Assembly (NCBI GenBank): GCA_022791635.1
Contig: JAAVZL010000033.1
Coordinates: 104,567 to 168,566, forward strand
Origin: Lachnospiraceae bacterium
Lineage (GTDB): Bacteria > Bacillota > Clostridia > Lachnospirales > Lachnospiraceae
Direction: 5' to 3'
Length of the DNA: 64,000 nucleotides
In this document: positions 18,058 through 26,109 of the stretch, piece by piece
Numbering within the stretch: position 1 is the stretch's first letter
Layout of the letters: each line of letters opens with the position of its first letter
Position numbers and translations under genes: made by a program
Notes under the pieces: model-generated
Told to the model about the DNA's origin: nothing
The model's database searches: none
The model's input: the letters and a program-made list of their open reading frames with translations, nothing else

Positions 18058-18964
18058 GCTCTCCACCTCCTACCAGACTCATAAAATAGCTTTCCAGGCT
18101 TTCATTGTGCTCCTGGATTCCAAGCACCTCACAGCCCTCCCCTGTAAGAGCCAGAAGAAGCTGCGACAGATTGACCTCTCCGTATACATCGGCCTCCTCC
18201 AGGCTTCGAATCTTGTATTCCAGTCCCTGCTCCTCCAGGACCCGGGCCAAAACTTTGGGATCGGAAATCCGAAGCCTTACGCATTTTTGGCAGGCTGCCT
18301 TAAGCTCCTTCGCACTCAGCTCCTTTACCATGCGGCCATGATCCAGAAAGCCGTAATGCGTTGCCAGCCTGGACAGCTCATCCAGGATATGGCTGGATAT
18401 GAGAACCGTGATTTGCCGCTCTTGGTTGAGGCGCAAAATGATTTCCCGCATTTCTATAATTCCCTCCGGATCCAGTCCATTGGCCGGCTCATCCAGCACC
18501 AAAAAATCCGGATCTCCCGCCAAGGCCACAGCGATTCCCAGGCGCTGGCGCATGCCAAGGGAAAAATTTCTGGCTTTCTTCTTTCCGACCGCTTCCAATC
18601 CCACCAGGCGAAGAAGCTCCGGAATTCCGTCAAAGGAGGGAATTCCCAGAATCTGATACTGCTGCCGGATATTTTCCTCTGCAGTCATATCCGGATAGAC
18701 GGAGGGCGTCTCCACCACGGCTCCCATCCTTCGGCGTACCTCTGTGATCTCTTTTTCCGTGTTTCTTTTTCCATACAGGACATATTCTCCGGATGTGGGA
18801 TTTTGCAGGCCGCAGAGGATGCGAATGAGCGTGGTCTTGCCTGCGCCGTTTCTTCCTACCAGACCATAGATGGCGCCCTTGGGAATGTGGATGGAAAGCC
18901 CCTCCAGCGCCTTAAAATGACGGTAATGCTTGCTGATTCCTTCCGCTGTTAAACAATACTCCAT
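18050..18964 (-). CDS. ABC transporter ATP-binding protein (BcrA/NatA-like)
   Basis: 304 residues from the ATG at 18964; the longer frame to 19033 is repeat sequence. Walker A is GRNGAGKTT near residue 40, the signature is FSLGMRQRLGIAVAL and Walker B is FLVLDEPANGLDP. The long C-terminal tail is typical of drug and lantibiotic-immunity ATPases. The Shine-Dalgarno (CGGAG) adjoins the end of repeat R2 copy a, so the ribosome site was built at the repeat boundary. Confidence 0.9.
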   Translation of the reverse strand: MEYCLTAEGISKHYRHFKALEGLSIHIPKGAIYGLVGRNGAGKTTLIRILCGLQNPTSGEYVLYGKRNTEKEITEVRRRMGAVVETPSVYPDMTAEENIRQQYQILGIPSFDGIPELLRLVGLEAVGKKKARNFSLGMRQRLGIAVALAGDPDFLVLDEPANGLDPEGIIEMREIILRLNQERQITVLISSHILDELSRLATHYGFLDHGRMVKELSAKELKAACQKCVRLRISDPKVLARVLEEQGLEYKIRSLEEADVYGEVNLSQLLLALTGEGCEVLGIQEHNESLESYFMSLVGGGEHE

Positions 18965-18975
18965 TTTTAACTCCG

Positions 18976-19094
18976 ATTCCAGTTCCGCAATATCCCACTC
19001 GACACATCTTTGTCGAGAAGAATTTCCAGTCACAAAAACATGTGCCTGTAAATCCTTCTATGCGTCTCGGGGATATTGCTGTTTTGATTCCAGT
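18976..19094 (+). repeat. R2 repeat, copy a (structured, upstream of the ABC ATPase)
   Basis: The outer stem is GCAATATCCC (18987-18996) with GGGATATTGC (19070-19079). Inside are a CTCGAC/GTCGAG hairpin and a longer hairpin built of AAGAATTT/AAATCCTT with a CAG-CAC/GTG-CTG tip. In the mRNA sense (minus strand) the closing stem is followed by GGAACTGGAATC and then the Shine-Dalgarno of the ATPase. Copies a and b are in tandem. Confidence 0.85.
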
Positions 19095-19097
19095 TCT

Positions 19098-19214
19098 GAT
19101 TCCAGTTCCGCAATATCCCGCTCGACACATCTTTGTCGAGAAGAATTTCCAGTCACAAAAGCATGTGCCTGTAAATCCTTCTATGCGTCTCGGAGATATT
19201 GCTGTTTTGATTCC
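19098..19214 (+). repeat. R2 repeat, copy b (tandem with copy a)
   Basis: It has nearly the same sequence as copy a: outer stem GCAATATCCC (19110-19119) against GAGATATTGC (19193-19202), with both inner hairpins intact. The two units are joined by GATTCCAGTTCT. Together they separate the response regulator gene from the transporter and kinase genes it should be co-transcribed with. Confidence 0.85.
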
Positions 19215-19287
19215 TGTAAACTGTAGTCTAGCAGAATAAGGTTTAGAAACCGGGAAAGGAAAAGGTTAAGAAACGGGAAAGCTTTGC

Positions 19288-19965
19288 TTACTTTTCCGTC
19301 TCCTCCATCATTTTATACCCGATTCCCCACACAGCCTCAATATAATCCTTCCCTCCTGCCTCCCGGAGCTTTTTTCGAAGATTGCTTACATGAATCTTGA
19401 GGGAGCTTTCCGTGCAGTCCGGTGTGTCCGTTCCTATCCGCTCCAGCAGCAGAGATTTTGTCAAAACCTGTCTTGGATTCTGCATCAAAAGCTTTAGGAT
19501 GGCGTATTCCGTTCGGGTAAGCCTTACCGGTTCTTCCCCTACCCTTAAGCTGCGGCTGACCGTATCAAGCCTAAGCTCTCCAAAAGCAAGACTCGGAAAT
19601 GTGCCCGGGGAGGAAGCCGCCATCCGAAGCTGCACTTCCATGCGGGCCAAAAGCTCCCGTGTGTCAAAGGGCTTGGTGATGTAGTCCGCAGCTCCTTTTC
19701 GAAGGAGCTTTACCTTCTCTCCCACATCTGCCTTTGCGCTGACCACAATCACCGGAATCCCCAAAACCAGGGGCAGCACCTCCTCCCCGCTCAGCCCCGG
19801 CAGCATCAAATCCAGGAGAATCAAATCCGGCCGGCGCTCTCTCAAAAGATAGACTGCCTCTGTGCCGGAATATGCTCTGAGTACTCCGTAGCCTTCCTTT
19901 TTCAAAAGCTCCTCCACCATGTCTCCAATATAAATGTCGTCGTCAATGACAGCAACGGTCTTCAT
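19288..19965 (-). CDS. Response regulator, OmpR/PhoB family
   Basis: 225 residues from the ATG at 19965; upstream frame residues to 20061 do not fit. The receiver domain has the acidic pocket VIDDD, the phospho-acceptor in LILLDLMLPGLSG (Asp near residue 52) and the lysine of DYITKPFD. The C-terminal winged helix has VRLTRTEYAILKLLM and the RKKLREAGGKDYIEAVWGIGY end. It precedes the ABC transporter and kinase genes and should regulate them. Confidence 0.9.
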   Translation of the reverse strand: MKTVAVIDDDIYIGDMVEELLKKEGYGVLRAYSGTEAVYLLRERRPDLILLDLMLPGLSGEEVLPLVLGIPVIVVSAKADVGEKVKLLRKGAADYITKPFDTRELLARMEVQLRMAASSPGTFPSLAFGELRLDTVSRSLRVGEEPVRLTRTEYAILKLLMQNPRQVLTKSLLLERIGTDTPDCTESSLKIHVSNLRKKLREAGGKDYIEAVWGIGYKMMEETEK

Positions 19966-20097
19966 CCCTCTGTGCTCCTCTCTGTCCAATGCCTTCCCGC
20001 AAGCAAACGCAGATAGCAAAAAACCTCGCCAATCTTCAAGCATATCCCCGAAAATTGGCAAGGCTCTTCTCCGTCCTTACAATTCAAAAATCCCCTG

Positions 20098-20853
20098 TCA
20101 GCCGATCACATCGCTCATGTCATACCGGCCGGCCGGCTTTCCTGCCAGAAATTTGGCAGCCTGTATGGCGCCCTTTCCAAAGACAGCCCGGGAATAGGCA
20201 CGGTGCTCAAAGGTGAGAACTTCATCCGTACCTGCAAAAATCACATCGTGATCTCCTACAATGGTTCCGCCTCGGACCGCCGAGATTCCCAGCTCCTTTG
20301 CCTCCCGCTTTTTCCTCACCTGGCTTCTGTCATACACATAGGTGTAGGCTCCGTTCTCTGCCTCATTGATGGCGTCCGCCAATGCAACAGCCGTTCCGCT
20401 GGGGGCGTCCAGCTTCTGGTTGTGATGCTTCTCCACAATCTCAATATCAAAGCCTGCCTCTGCCAGGACCGGCGCCGCTTCCTTCAAAAGCTTCAAAAAA
20501 AGATTAATTCCCAGAGACATATTGGCGGATTTAAGCACTGCCGTCTTTTGAGCCGCCTTTTCCACCTTCTCAAGCTGTTCCCCGGAAAGGCCTGTGGTAC
20601 ACAGAACTACGGGAGTCTTTGTAGCGGTACAGTAATCAAGCAAGCCGTCCACTGCCCCTGCGTTGGAAAAATCAATCACCACATCAGCCTCTACGTCACA
20701 GTCTTCTATCTTTGAAAATACGGGAAAGGGATTGGACACGCCGTCAAAAGTGTCCACGCCTGCCACAATCCGGGCCTCCTGATCCTCTTTTAACAGCCCT
20801 GCAATCATCTGTCCCATCCGGCCGTTGCAGCCGTGCATCAGTACTTTTATCAT
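20098..20853 (-). CDS. dapB: 4-hydroxy-tetrahydrodipicolinate reductase DapB
   Basis: A 251-residue second enzyme of the diaminopimelate/lysine pathway. It has the NAD(P)-binding start HGCNGRMGQ, the IDFSNAGAV segment and the catalytic motif EKHHNQKLDAPSGTA with its histidine and lysine. Its ATG follows the dapA TAG stop directly and the GAGGTT inside the dapA end serves as ribosome site, so the pair is translationally coupled and both fall under the lysine riboswitch. Confidence 0.95.
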   Translation of the reverse strand: MIKVLMHGCNGRMGQMIAGLLKEDQEARIVAGVDTFDGVSNPFPVFSKIEDCDVEADVVIDFSNAGAVDGLLDYCTATKTPVVLCTTGLSGEQLEKVEKAAQKTAVLKSANMSLGINLFLKLLKEAAPVLAEAGFDIEIVEKHHNQKLDAPSGTAVALADAINEAENGAYTYVYDRSQVRKKREAKELGISAVRGGTIVGDHDVIFAGTDEVLTFEHRAYSRAVFGKGAIQAAKFLAGKPAGRYDMSDVIG

Positions 20854-21744
20854 CTATTTAACCTCGATTCCGAAATCCGTCATTGCTTTCCTTAAATGCT
20901 CTTTGTGCTCCGGCTCCATGTCTGTAAGCGGCATCCGCAAGGGACCTGCCTCCATTCCCATCATATTCAGGGCCGCCTTCACAGGTATGGGATTTACCTC
21001 ACAGAACAGCTGATCCACAAGGGGGATGGCGCGAAGCTGAATATCCCGGCTGCTGGCAATATCGCCTTCCAGGAACTTTGCCACCATGTCATGAGTCTGT
21101 CTGGGCGCCACATTGGAAAGCACGGAGATCACGCCCTGGCCTCCCAGCGACAGAATGGGCACCACCTGATCGTCGTTTCCGGAGTACAGCTCGATACATC
21201 CGTCTGCCAGCGCCATCAGCTTTGCAACCTGGGAAATGTTGCCGCTGGCCTCCTTGATTCCCACAATATTCTCCACATCTTTCGCAAGCTTTACAGCAGT
21301 CTCCGGCTGAATATTGCAGCCCGTCCGGCCGGGAACATTGTACATAATAATCGGAAGCTTTACGGAATTGGCAATGGCCGTATAGTGAGCAATGAGACCT
21401 TTCTGGGTGGCCTTATTGTAGTATGGCGTCACAAGAAGCAGGGCGTCTGCCCCGTATTTTTCTGCCTCTGTGGACAGGTAAATGGCTGTCTCCGTGCAGT
21501 TGGAACCCGTTCCCGCAATCACCGGAACCCGGCCCGCCACGTGATCTATCGTGAATTTAATCGCATCCAGATGCTCTTCATGTGTCAGAGTGGAAGACTC
21601 TCCCGTAGTGCCGCAGATTACAATGGCATCTGTGTGATTGGCAATCTGAAAGTCCAAAAGCTGGGCAAGCTTTGGAAAATTAATCGCTCCGCTCTCTGTA
21701 AATGGTGTGACGATCGCCACAGCCGCTCCCCTAAAAATAGCCAT
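20854..21744 (-). CDS. dapA: 4-hydroxy-tetrahydrodipicolinate synthase DapA
   Basis: 296 residues from the ATG at 21744 with AGGAGGA upstream; the frame to 21840 is only R2 repeat sequence. It condenses pyruvate with aspartate semialdehyde. Visible motifs are CGTTGESSTL (pyruvate carboxylate loop), YYNKATQKG, the tyrosine of MYNVPGRTG and the Schiff-base lysine in VGIKEASGN. Transcription passes an L-box and a terminator before reaching the gene. Confidence 0.95.
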   Translation of the reverse strand: MAIFRGAAVAIVTPFTESGAINFPKLAQLLDFQIANHTDAIVICGTTGESSTLTHEEHLDAIKFTIDHVAGRVPVIAGTGSNCTETAIYLSTEAEKYGADALLLVTPYYNKATQKGLIAHYTAIANSVKLPIIMYNVPGRTGCNIQPETAVKLAKDVENIVGIKEASGNISQVAKLMALADGCIELYSGNDDQVVPILSLGGQGVISVLSNVAPRQTHDMVAKFLEGDIASSRDIQLRAIPLVDQLFCEVNPIPVKAALNMMGMEAGPLRMPLTDMEPEHKEHLRKAMTDFGIEVK

Positions 21745-21766
21745 ATCCTTCCTCCTATTCCAGTTC

Positions 21767-21831
21767 TGATTCCAGTTCCGCAATATCCCGCTCGACACAT
21801 CCTTTTCGAGATATTGCTGTTTTTGATTCCA
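21767..21831 (+). repeat. R2 repeat, copy c (short form, upstream of dapA)
   Basis: The outer stem GCAATATCCC (21780-21789) closes against GAGATATTGC (21809-21818) over only 19 bases. The long hairpin is missing; a CTCGACACATCC...TTTTCGAG remnant stays. It lies between the riboswitch terminator and the dapA Shine-Dalgarno, followed in the mRNA by two GGAACTGGAAT-like linkers and AGGAGG. Confidence 0.8.
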
Positions 21832-21837
21832 GTTCCG

Positions 21838-21872
21838 CAAAAAGGGGCTGACCCTTATGAAGTCCGCCCCTA
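21838..21872 (-). terminator. Terminator of the lysine riboswitch
   Basis: On the minus strand AGGGGC pairs with GCCCCT around the bases GGACTTCATAAGGGTCA and is followed by TTTTTG. It lies directly downstream of the L-box aptamer and upstream of dapA, as expected for transcription attenuation when lysine is bound. Confidence 0.8.
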
Positions 21873-21902
21873 AAGAATCGCTCTTTTGCCCCTGAATTCT
21901 TT

Positions 21903-22066
21903 CGATAGCGCCCCATCCATATTGATGACAGTCATATACCTCTTCGGCATATGCCCAAGAGACCGCCTGCAGAAAGCTGCCTCTTTCGGCGTCCGCCCCT
22001 TTTCCTCTCCTTCCCCTATGTCTGCCATATCCGGAGAGGTACTCTTGGAGAACGCAACCTCTATCT
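21903..22066 (-). ncRNA. Lysine riboswitch (L-box) controlling dapA-dapB
   Basis: On the minus strand the leader contains the L-box landmarks in order: GATAGAGGTTGCG, CAAGAGTACCTC, GGGGAAGGAGAGG, GGACGCCGAAAGAGG, GCCGAAGAGGTA, ACTGTCATCAA and GGGGCGCTATC. The ends GATAG and CTATC form stem P1. The downstream genes are the lysine pathway enzymes DapA and DapB. High lysine should favour the terminator at 21838-21872 and shut the operon down. A plus-strand open frame across this element (21886-22143) is a shadow of the structured RNA. Confidence 0.92.
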
Positions 22067-22131
22067 TTTTCTATGCAGCAGCTCAGATGACTGAACCGCT
22101 CCCTTTCTATTCAGTTGTCTGTATCAGCCTT

Positions 22132-22160
22132 ACTGTAACATAGAGCTATTTAATTGTCAA
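22132..22160 (-). promoter_or_regulatory. SigmaA promoter of the dapA-dapB leader
   Basis: A perfect TTGACA, a 17-base spacer and TACAGT on the minus strand. The predicted start of transcription is about 60 bases ahead of the L-box aptamer. The promoter sits 16 bases or less from the cobO stop codon, so the lysine operon is transcribed independently of cobO. Confidence 0.8.
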
Positions 22161-22175
22161 TCATATTTAAGTCCA

Positions 22176-22661
22176 TTATTTTAAAGTATCAATCTGAACC
22201 ACGTCGTCCGCATAGGGATATAAGGAATCACACATATGAATTCCGGTCAGCACCAGCTCCATGCTCTCATCCTTGGCCTCCACCAGGGCGGTCAGATCCT
22301 CCTCCATGATAATGCCTCTGTCCACCAGGCCCAGGACCTCATCCAGAATCAGAATGTCACAGCCGTCCGTGGTCATTACCTTTCTGGCAAAATTCAGGCC
22401 ATTGCGAATATTCACAGCCTCCTCCTGCTGCTGCTCCGGCGACAGGGATTCATAATCCGCATCCCATTTTTCAAAGGAAAACACCTTGATCTCCGGCTCC
22501 AGGCGCTTGATAAACTCATCCTTTTCCTGTACCTTTCCCTTCAGGAACCGGATAATAATCACAGATTTTCCCTTGCTGGCGCCGGAAATTCCCCGGCCAA
22601 TGGCTGCTGAGGTCTTTCCCTTTCCCTCGCCGCAGATAATCATAATCTGTCCCTTCTCCAT
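22176..22661 (-). CDS. cobO: Cob(I)yrinic acid a,c-diamide adenosyltransferase (CobO/BtuR type)
   Basis: 161 residues from the ATG at 22661, with AAAGGAG upstream. The P-loop CGEGKGKTSAAIGRG is characteristic of the CobA/CobO/BtuR family, and DILILDEVLGLVDRG is the Walker B region. The enzyme transfers the adenosyl group of ATP to the cobalt of corrinoids. It stands alone here without other cobalamin genes, so it more likely serves corrinoid salvage. Confidence 0.9.
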   Translation of the reverse strand: MEKGQIMIICGEGKGKTSAAIGRGISGASKGKSVIIIRFLKGKVQEKDEFIKRLEPEIKVFSFEKWDADYESLSPEQQQEEAVNIRNGLNFARKVMTTDGCDILILDEVLGLVDRGIIMEEDLTALVEAKDESMELVLTGIHMCDSLYPYADDVVQIDTLK

Positions 22662-22803
22662 CCCTGCGCTCCTTTCCTGCTCCCTGATAAAAAGCAGGGG
22701 CATCAGACGTCATGGTGTAACAATGTATTTATTATCATACACTAATTACCGGAGAAATGCAAATTTTTCATCAAAAGCAGGAGCCGCAATATCGTTAAGT
22801 TAA

Positions 22804-23433
22804 TCAGTTCTCTTCATAATCCAGCTTGCTGACGGAAACCTCATAGGCGATACGCTTCTCCGATTCTTCCTCATCTATTTTTTTCACATATTCCCGGCTC
22901 TGGATGCGCCCCCAGATCTGAGCATGGCCCCCAACCTCAAATCCGGAGGCAAAGCGGGCATTCCTGCCCCAGCAAATACAGGGAATATAATCTGATTTTC
23001 CATAAGGACGATTTACTGCAATCAGCAAATCCGCAATTTCTCTTCCCAGAGGCGTTTTCCGGTAGACCGGCGTCTTACATATGTACCCGTCCAGATAAAT
23101 CTGGTTGGTTTTTGCATTCTCCACCTCATCCTCCAGAAATTCCACCTCTCTGGCAAAAACAGACAGCACCAGCCTGTTTTTCTTCTCTTCGTGTCTGTTA
23201 TAGGAACGGAACTGGCCGGCAACCCGGATGTACTCTCCGGTATAATCCTCCCCTACATTGATCAGCCGCTCCGAAATCATAACCGGAATGATATCCGCAG
23301 AATCACTCAGTCGCTTCACCAGCACATCCATCATATAAAAGCCTTCCCCAAAAACCTCATGACTGAATGTAAATTCCGAAACGATTTCTCCGATTACCGA
23401 CACCTGGTTGTTTTCAATGACCTTATCTGACAT
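22804..23433 (-). CDS. Single-stranded DNA-binding protein-like (two OB-like repeats)
   Basis: 209 residues, counting from the ATG at 23433 (MSDKVIENNQ). The first half (NQVSVIGEIVSEFTFSHEVFGEGFYMMDVLVKR, split by position) and the second half (NQIYLDGYICKTPVYRKTPLGREIADLLIAVNR, split likewise) both start with a strand pattern typical of SSB/PriB OB folds. WGRNARFASG and GRIQSREYVKK in the second resemble SSB strands. No acidic DDDIPF-like tail is present. Firmicutes of this group carry such SSB-related proteins besides their main SSB; the exact role is unknown. The Shine-Dalgarno is weak (GGGAGA, eleven bases away). Confidence 0.75.
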   Translation of the reverse strand: MSDKVIENNQVSVIGEIVSEFTFSHEVFGEGFYMMDVLVKRLSDSADIIPVMISERLINVGEDYTGEYIRVAGQFRSYNRHEEKKNRLVLSVFAREVEFLEDEVENAKTNQIYLDGYICKTPVYRKTPLGREIADLLIAVNRPYGKSDYIPCICWGRNARFASGFEVGGHAQIWGRIQSREYVKKIDEEESEKRIAYEVSVSKLDYEEN

Positions 23434-23624
23434 TACGCAAGTTCTCCCTTCTTCTTCTTGTATTTTGGTATCTTTACATATATATGAGGGGAGATAAAAA
23501 TTTAGAACCATTTTATGGAAAATTAATAATTTTTTATTTTCCTGCCGATTTTTCTGTTGTATTCCCTGTTAAATGTGGTAAACTGTATAAGTTAATGTAG
23601 AAGTATGTAATGAGGAAGCAGATT

Positions 23625-25451
23625 ATGAAAAGAGAAAATATTCGAAATATTGCAATTATCGCCCATGTAGACCATGGAAAAACCACTCTGGTGGACGAGC
23701 TCTTAAAGCAAAGCGGCGTGTTTCGCGCCAATCAGGCGGTGGCGGAGCGGGTAATGGACTCCGGCGACATCGAACGGGAGCGTGGAATCACCATCCTCTC
23801 CAAAAATACGGCCGTTACCTACAAGGACATCAAAATCAACATTGTTGATACGCCGGGCCACGCGGATTTCGGCGGTGAAGTAGAGCGGGTCCTCAAGATG
23901 GTAAACGGCGTGATCCTGGTGGTAGATGCCTTTGAAGGCTCCATGCCCCAGACAAAATTTGTGCTTCGAAAGGCTCTGGAGCTTAATCTTCCGGTGATTG
24001 TCTGCATCAACAAGATTGACCGGCCCGAGGCAAGGCCCACAGAGGTGATTGACGAAGTTCTGGAGCTTTTGATGGATCTGGATGCCTCTGACGCCCAGCT
24101 TGACTGCCCCTTTGTCTTTGCCTCTGCCAGAGATGGATATGCCCTTCTTGATCTTGAGGATGAGCCGAAGGATATGACTCCTCTCTTTGAGACGATCATC
24201 CGGGCTATCCCTGCTCCCGAGGGAGATCCCGAAGCCGGAACCCAGGTGCTTATCAGCACCATTGATTACAATGAATATGTAGGGCGCATCGGCGTCGGCA
24301 AGGTGGATAACGGCGTCATTCGGGTCAATCAGGATATGGTGATGGTCAATCATCACAATCCCGACCAGTGCAAGAAGGTAAAGATCAGTAAGCTGTACGA
24401 ATTTGACGGCCTTAACAAGGTGGATGTAACGGAAGCCGGCATCGGCTCCATTGTTGCCATCTCCGGCATTGCCGATATCCACATCGGGGATACCCTGTGC
24501 TCCCCGGACCAGCCGAACCCCATTCCCTTCCAGAAGATTTCCGAGCCCACCATTGCCATGCAATTTCTGGTCAATGACAGTCCTCTTGCAGGAAAGGAGG
24601 GAAAATATGTGACCTCCCGTCATCTGCGGGATCGTCTGTTCCGGGAACTGAACACGGATGTAAGTCTTCGGGTGGAGGAGACCGATACCACAGAATGCTT
24701 CAAAGTCTCCGGCCGTGGAGAGCTTCATCTGTCTGTCTTAATAGAAAATATGCGCCGGGAAGGCTATGAATTCGCAGTCAGCAAGGCGGAGGTCCTCTAC
24801 CGAACCGACGAAAAAGGACATCGCCTGGAGCCCATCGAGCGCGCCTACATTGATGTGGATGACGAATTCTCCGGTAATGTCATCCAGAAGCTTGGGGAGC
24901 GCAAAGGGGAGCTCCTGAATATGAGCAGCAACGGAAGCGGCTCCACACGTCTGGAATTTCTCATTCCTGCCCGGGGGCTCATCGGCTATCGGGGAGAATT
25001 TCTGACAGACACCAAAGGCACGGGCGTATTAAATACGATTTTCGAGGGTTATGGCCCTTACAAGGGTGATATTCAGTATCGAAAGCAGGGATCTCTCATT
25101 GCCTTTGAAGCAGGTGAGGCCATTACTTACGGTCTCTTTAATGCTCAGGAAAGAGGCGCGCTCTTTATCGGCCCCGGCGAGAAGGTGTACGCCGGCATGG
25201 TCATCGGGCAGAACGGCAAGGCGGAGGACATTGAGCTCAATGTCTGCAAGACCAAGAAGCTCACCAACACCCGCTCCTCCAGCGCCGACGAGGCTTTAAA
25301 GCTGACGCCTCCCAGGATTCTAAGCCTGGAGCAGTGTCTGGAATTTATTGATACGGACGAGCTTTTGGAGATTACGCCCAAGTCTCTTCGAATTCGTAAG
25401 AAGATTCTGGATCCTACCCTTCGGAAGCGGGCGGCTATGAATCATAAATAG
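23625..25451 (+). CDS. typA: GTP-binding elongation-factor-like protein TypA/BipA
   Basis: A 608-residue ribosome-associated translational GTPase. G1 is AHVDHGKTTLV, G3 is DTPGHADFGGEVERVL, G4 is NKIDR and G5 has SAR. EF-G-like domains follow and the BipA-specific C-terminal domain contains RGLIGYRGEFLTDTKGTG. The ATG at 23625 has GAGGAAG eight bases upstream; the frame begins 15 bases earlier without a site. It affects 50S assembly and stress growth in other bacteria. It is monocistronic, ended by the hairpin at 25496. Confidence 0.95.
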   Translation: MKRENIRNIAIIAHVDHGKTTLVDELLKQSGVFRANQAVAERVMDSGDIERERGITILSKNTAVTYKDIKINIVDTPGHADFGGEVERVLKMVNGVILVVDAFEGSMPQTKFVLRKALELNLPVIVCINKIDRPEARPTEVIDEVLELLMDLDASDAQLDCPFVFASARDGYALLDLEDEPKDMTPLFETIIRAIPAPEGDPEAGTQVLISTIDYNEYVGRIGVGKVDNGVIRVNQDMVMVNHHNPDQCKKVKISKLYEFDGLNKVDVTEAGIGSIVAISGIADIHIGDTLCSPDQPNPIPFQKISEPTIAMQFLVNDSPLAGKEGKYVTSRHLRDRLFRELNTDVSLRVEETDTTECFKVSGRGELHLSVLIENMRREGYEFAVSKAEVLYRTDEKGHRLEPIERAYIDVDDEFSGNVIQKLGERKGELLNMSSNGSGSTRLEFLIPARGLIGYRGEFLTDTKGTGVLNTIFEGYGPYKGDIQYRKQGSLIAFEAGEAITYGLFNAQERGALFIGPGEKVYAGMVIGQNGKAEDIELNVCKTKKLTNTRSSSADEALKLTPPRILSLEQCLEFIDTDELLEITPKSLRIRKKILDPTLRKRAAMNHK

Positions 25452-25495
25452 ATTCTCCGCTTTTCCCATATATTTCCATATGGAACGTAGACGAA

Positions 25496-25524
25496 AGGGG
25501 CTGTCGCAAAACAGGGCAGCCCCT
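25496..25524. terminator. GGGGCTGTCGCAAAA-type hairpin after typA
   Basis: GGGGCTG and CAGCCCC form a seven-pair stem around TCGCAAAACAGGG. It lies 45 bases beyond the typA stop. It matches the short hairpin family also seen at 8694, 13748, 30709 and (as arm ends) in the R1 repeats. A T-run is weak on the plus strand, so termination is likely but not certain. Confidence 0.55.
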
Positions 25525-25612
25525 CCTCACAGCTATTCCTGCCCTGTAGCTTTATCGTCGTTTGTTCATACATATCTTATGTATGCCGCTGTATAATGTA
25601 TTTGGTTTCATC

Positions 25613-25876
25613 TCAGCTTTTTTGCGCTCTTTCCCCTTCTGTCCTTCCCCGCTGGGAACGCTGTTTTTCCTCAAATTCTATGGCATGCAGGAAGGATTTC
25701 AATATTTTCAGAATGTCCGCCGCCTGCTTCATCTGCCTTTTCCTGCGGGCGCTTTCCATCTCTTTTACCAGGAGTCTAACCACAAACTCCGCATAGGCCG
25801 CAGACAACTGGATCGTGATTGTCGAGCGGGTATCCTGTTTGTTCGTTTTACGGTTGGCCATAATTTTCGTACACAT
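25613..25876 (-). CDS. Small hypothetical protein, basic and helical
   Basis: 87 residues with no family that I recognise. It is lysine/arginine-rich and strongly helical (KEMESARRKRQMKQAADILK), with no membrane segment. A start at the ATG of 25861 (MANRKTNKQDTRST) is also possible. The ribosome site (AAAGGA) is close and weak. Some mobile elements encode small basic proteins like this, but no such genes adjoin it. It may also be spurious; it fills an otherwise empty gap between typA and the LytTR gene. Confidence 0.4.
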   Translation of the reverse strand: MCTKIMANRKTNKQDTRSTITIQLSAAYAEFVVRLLVKEMESARRKRQMKQAADILKILKSFLHAIEFEEKQRSQRGRTEGERAQKS

Positions 25877-25963
25877 TTTCCTTTCTTTTTTTCACATCAG
25901 GAATGATAGAGGAAAATAAATATTTAAGAGAATACGCTTCTTACCGTCATTTTGAAAAGATAT

Positions 25964-25987
25964 TACTATACTTATTTTACTATAGTA
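25964..25987. promoter_or_regulatory. Inverted repeat upstream of the LytTR gene
   Basis: TACTATA and TATAGTA form a perfect seven-base dyad around CTTATTTTAC in a very AT-rich stretch, about 125-145 bases 5' of the LytTR start. It may be an operator or part of the promoter region. The remaining bases from 25877 to 26109 show no gene. Confidence 0.35.
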
Positions 25988-26109
25988 TTTTTGTTCTTAT
26001 CGTTCAATATATTTCTGCATTTCGCCTGTTTTTTCCGTCATATCACTTGTATTTTTGTATTTTGAGGTATATCATGGAGTAAAGGGAGTATGGAGCAAGG
26101 AGGGTTTTT

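Noticed and set aside
18976..19214. Tandem R2 copies as a possible CRISPR array
   Set aside because: There are only two units, spacers are repeat sequence themselves, and no cas genes are present.
20896..21873. 325-codon plus-strand frame across dapA
   Set aside because: It is antisense to dapA and runs out into R2 repeat sequence; no domain seen.
21886..22143. Plus-strand open frame of 85 codons upstream of dapA
   Set aside because: It lies across the lysine riboswitch on the opposite strand; the base pattern is explained by the RNA structure.
23703..24728. 341-codon open frame antisense to typA
   Set aside because: TypA is certain; the antisense product has no family and no ribosome site.
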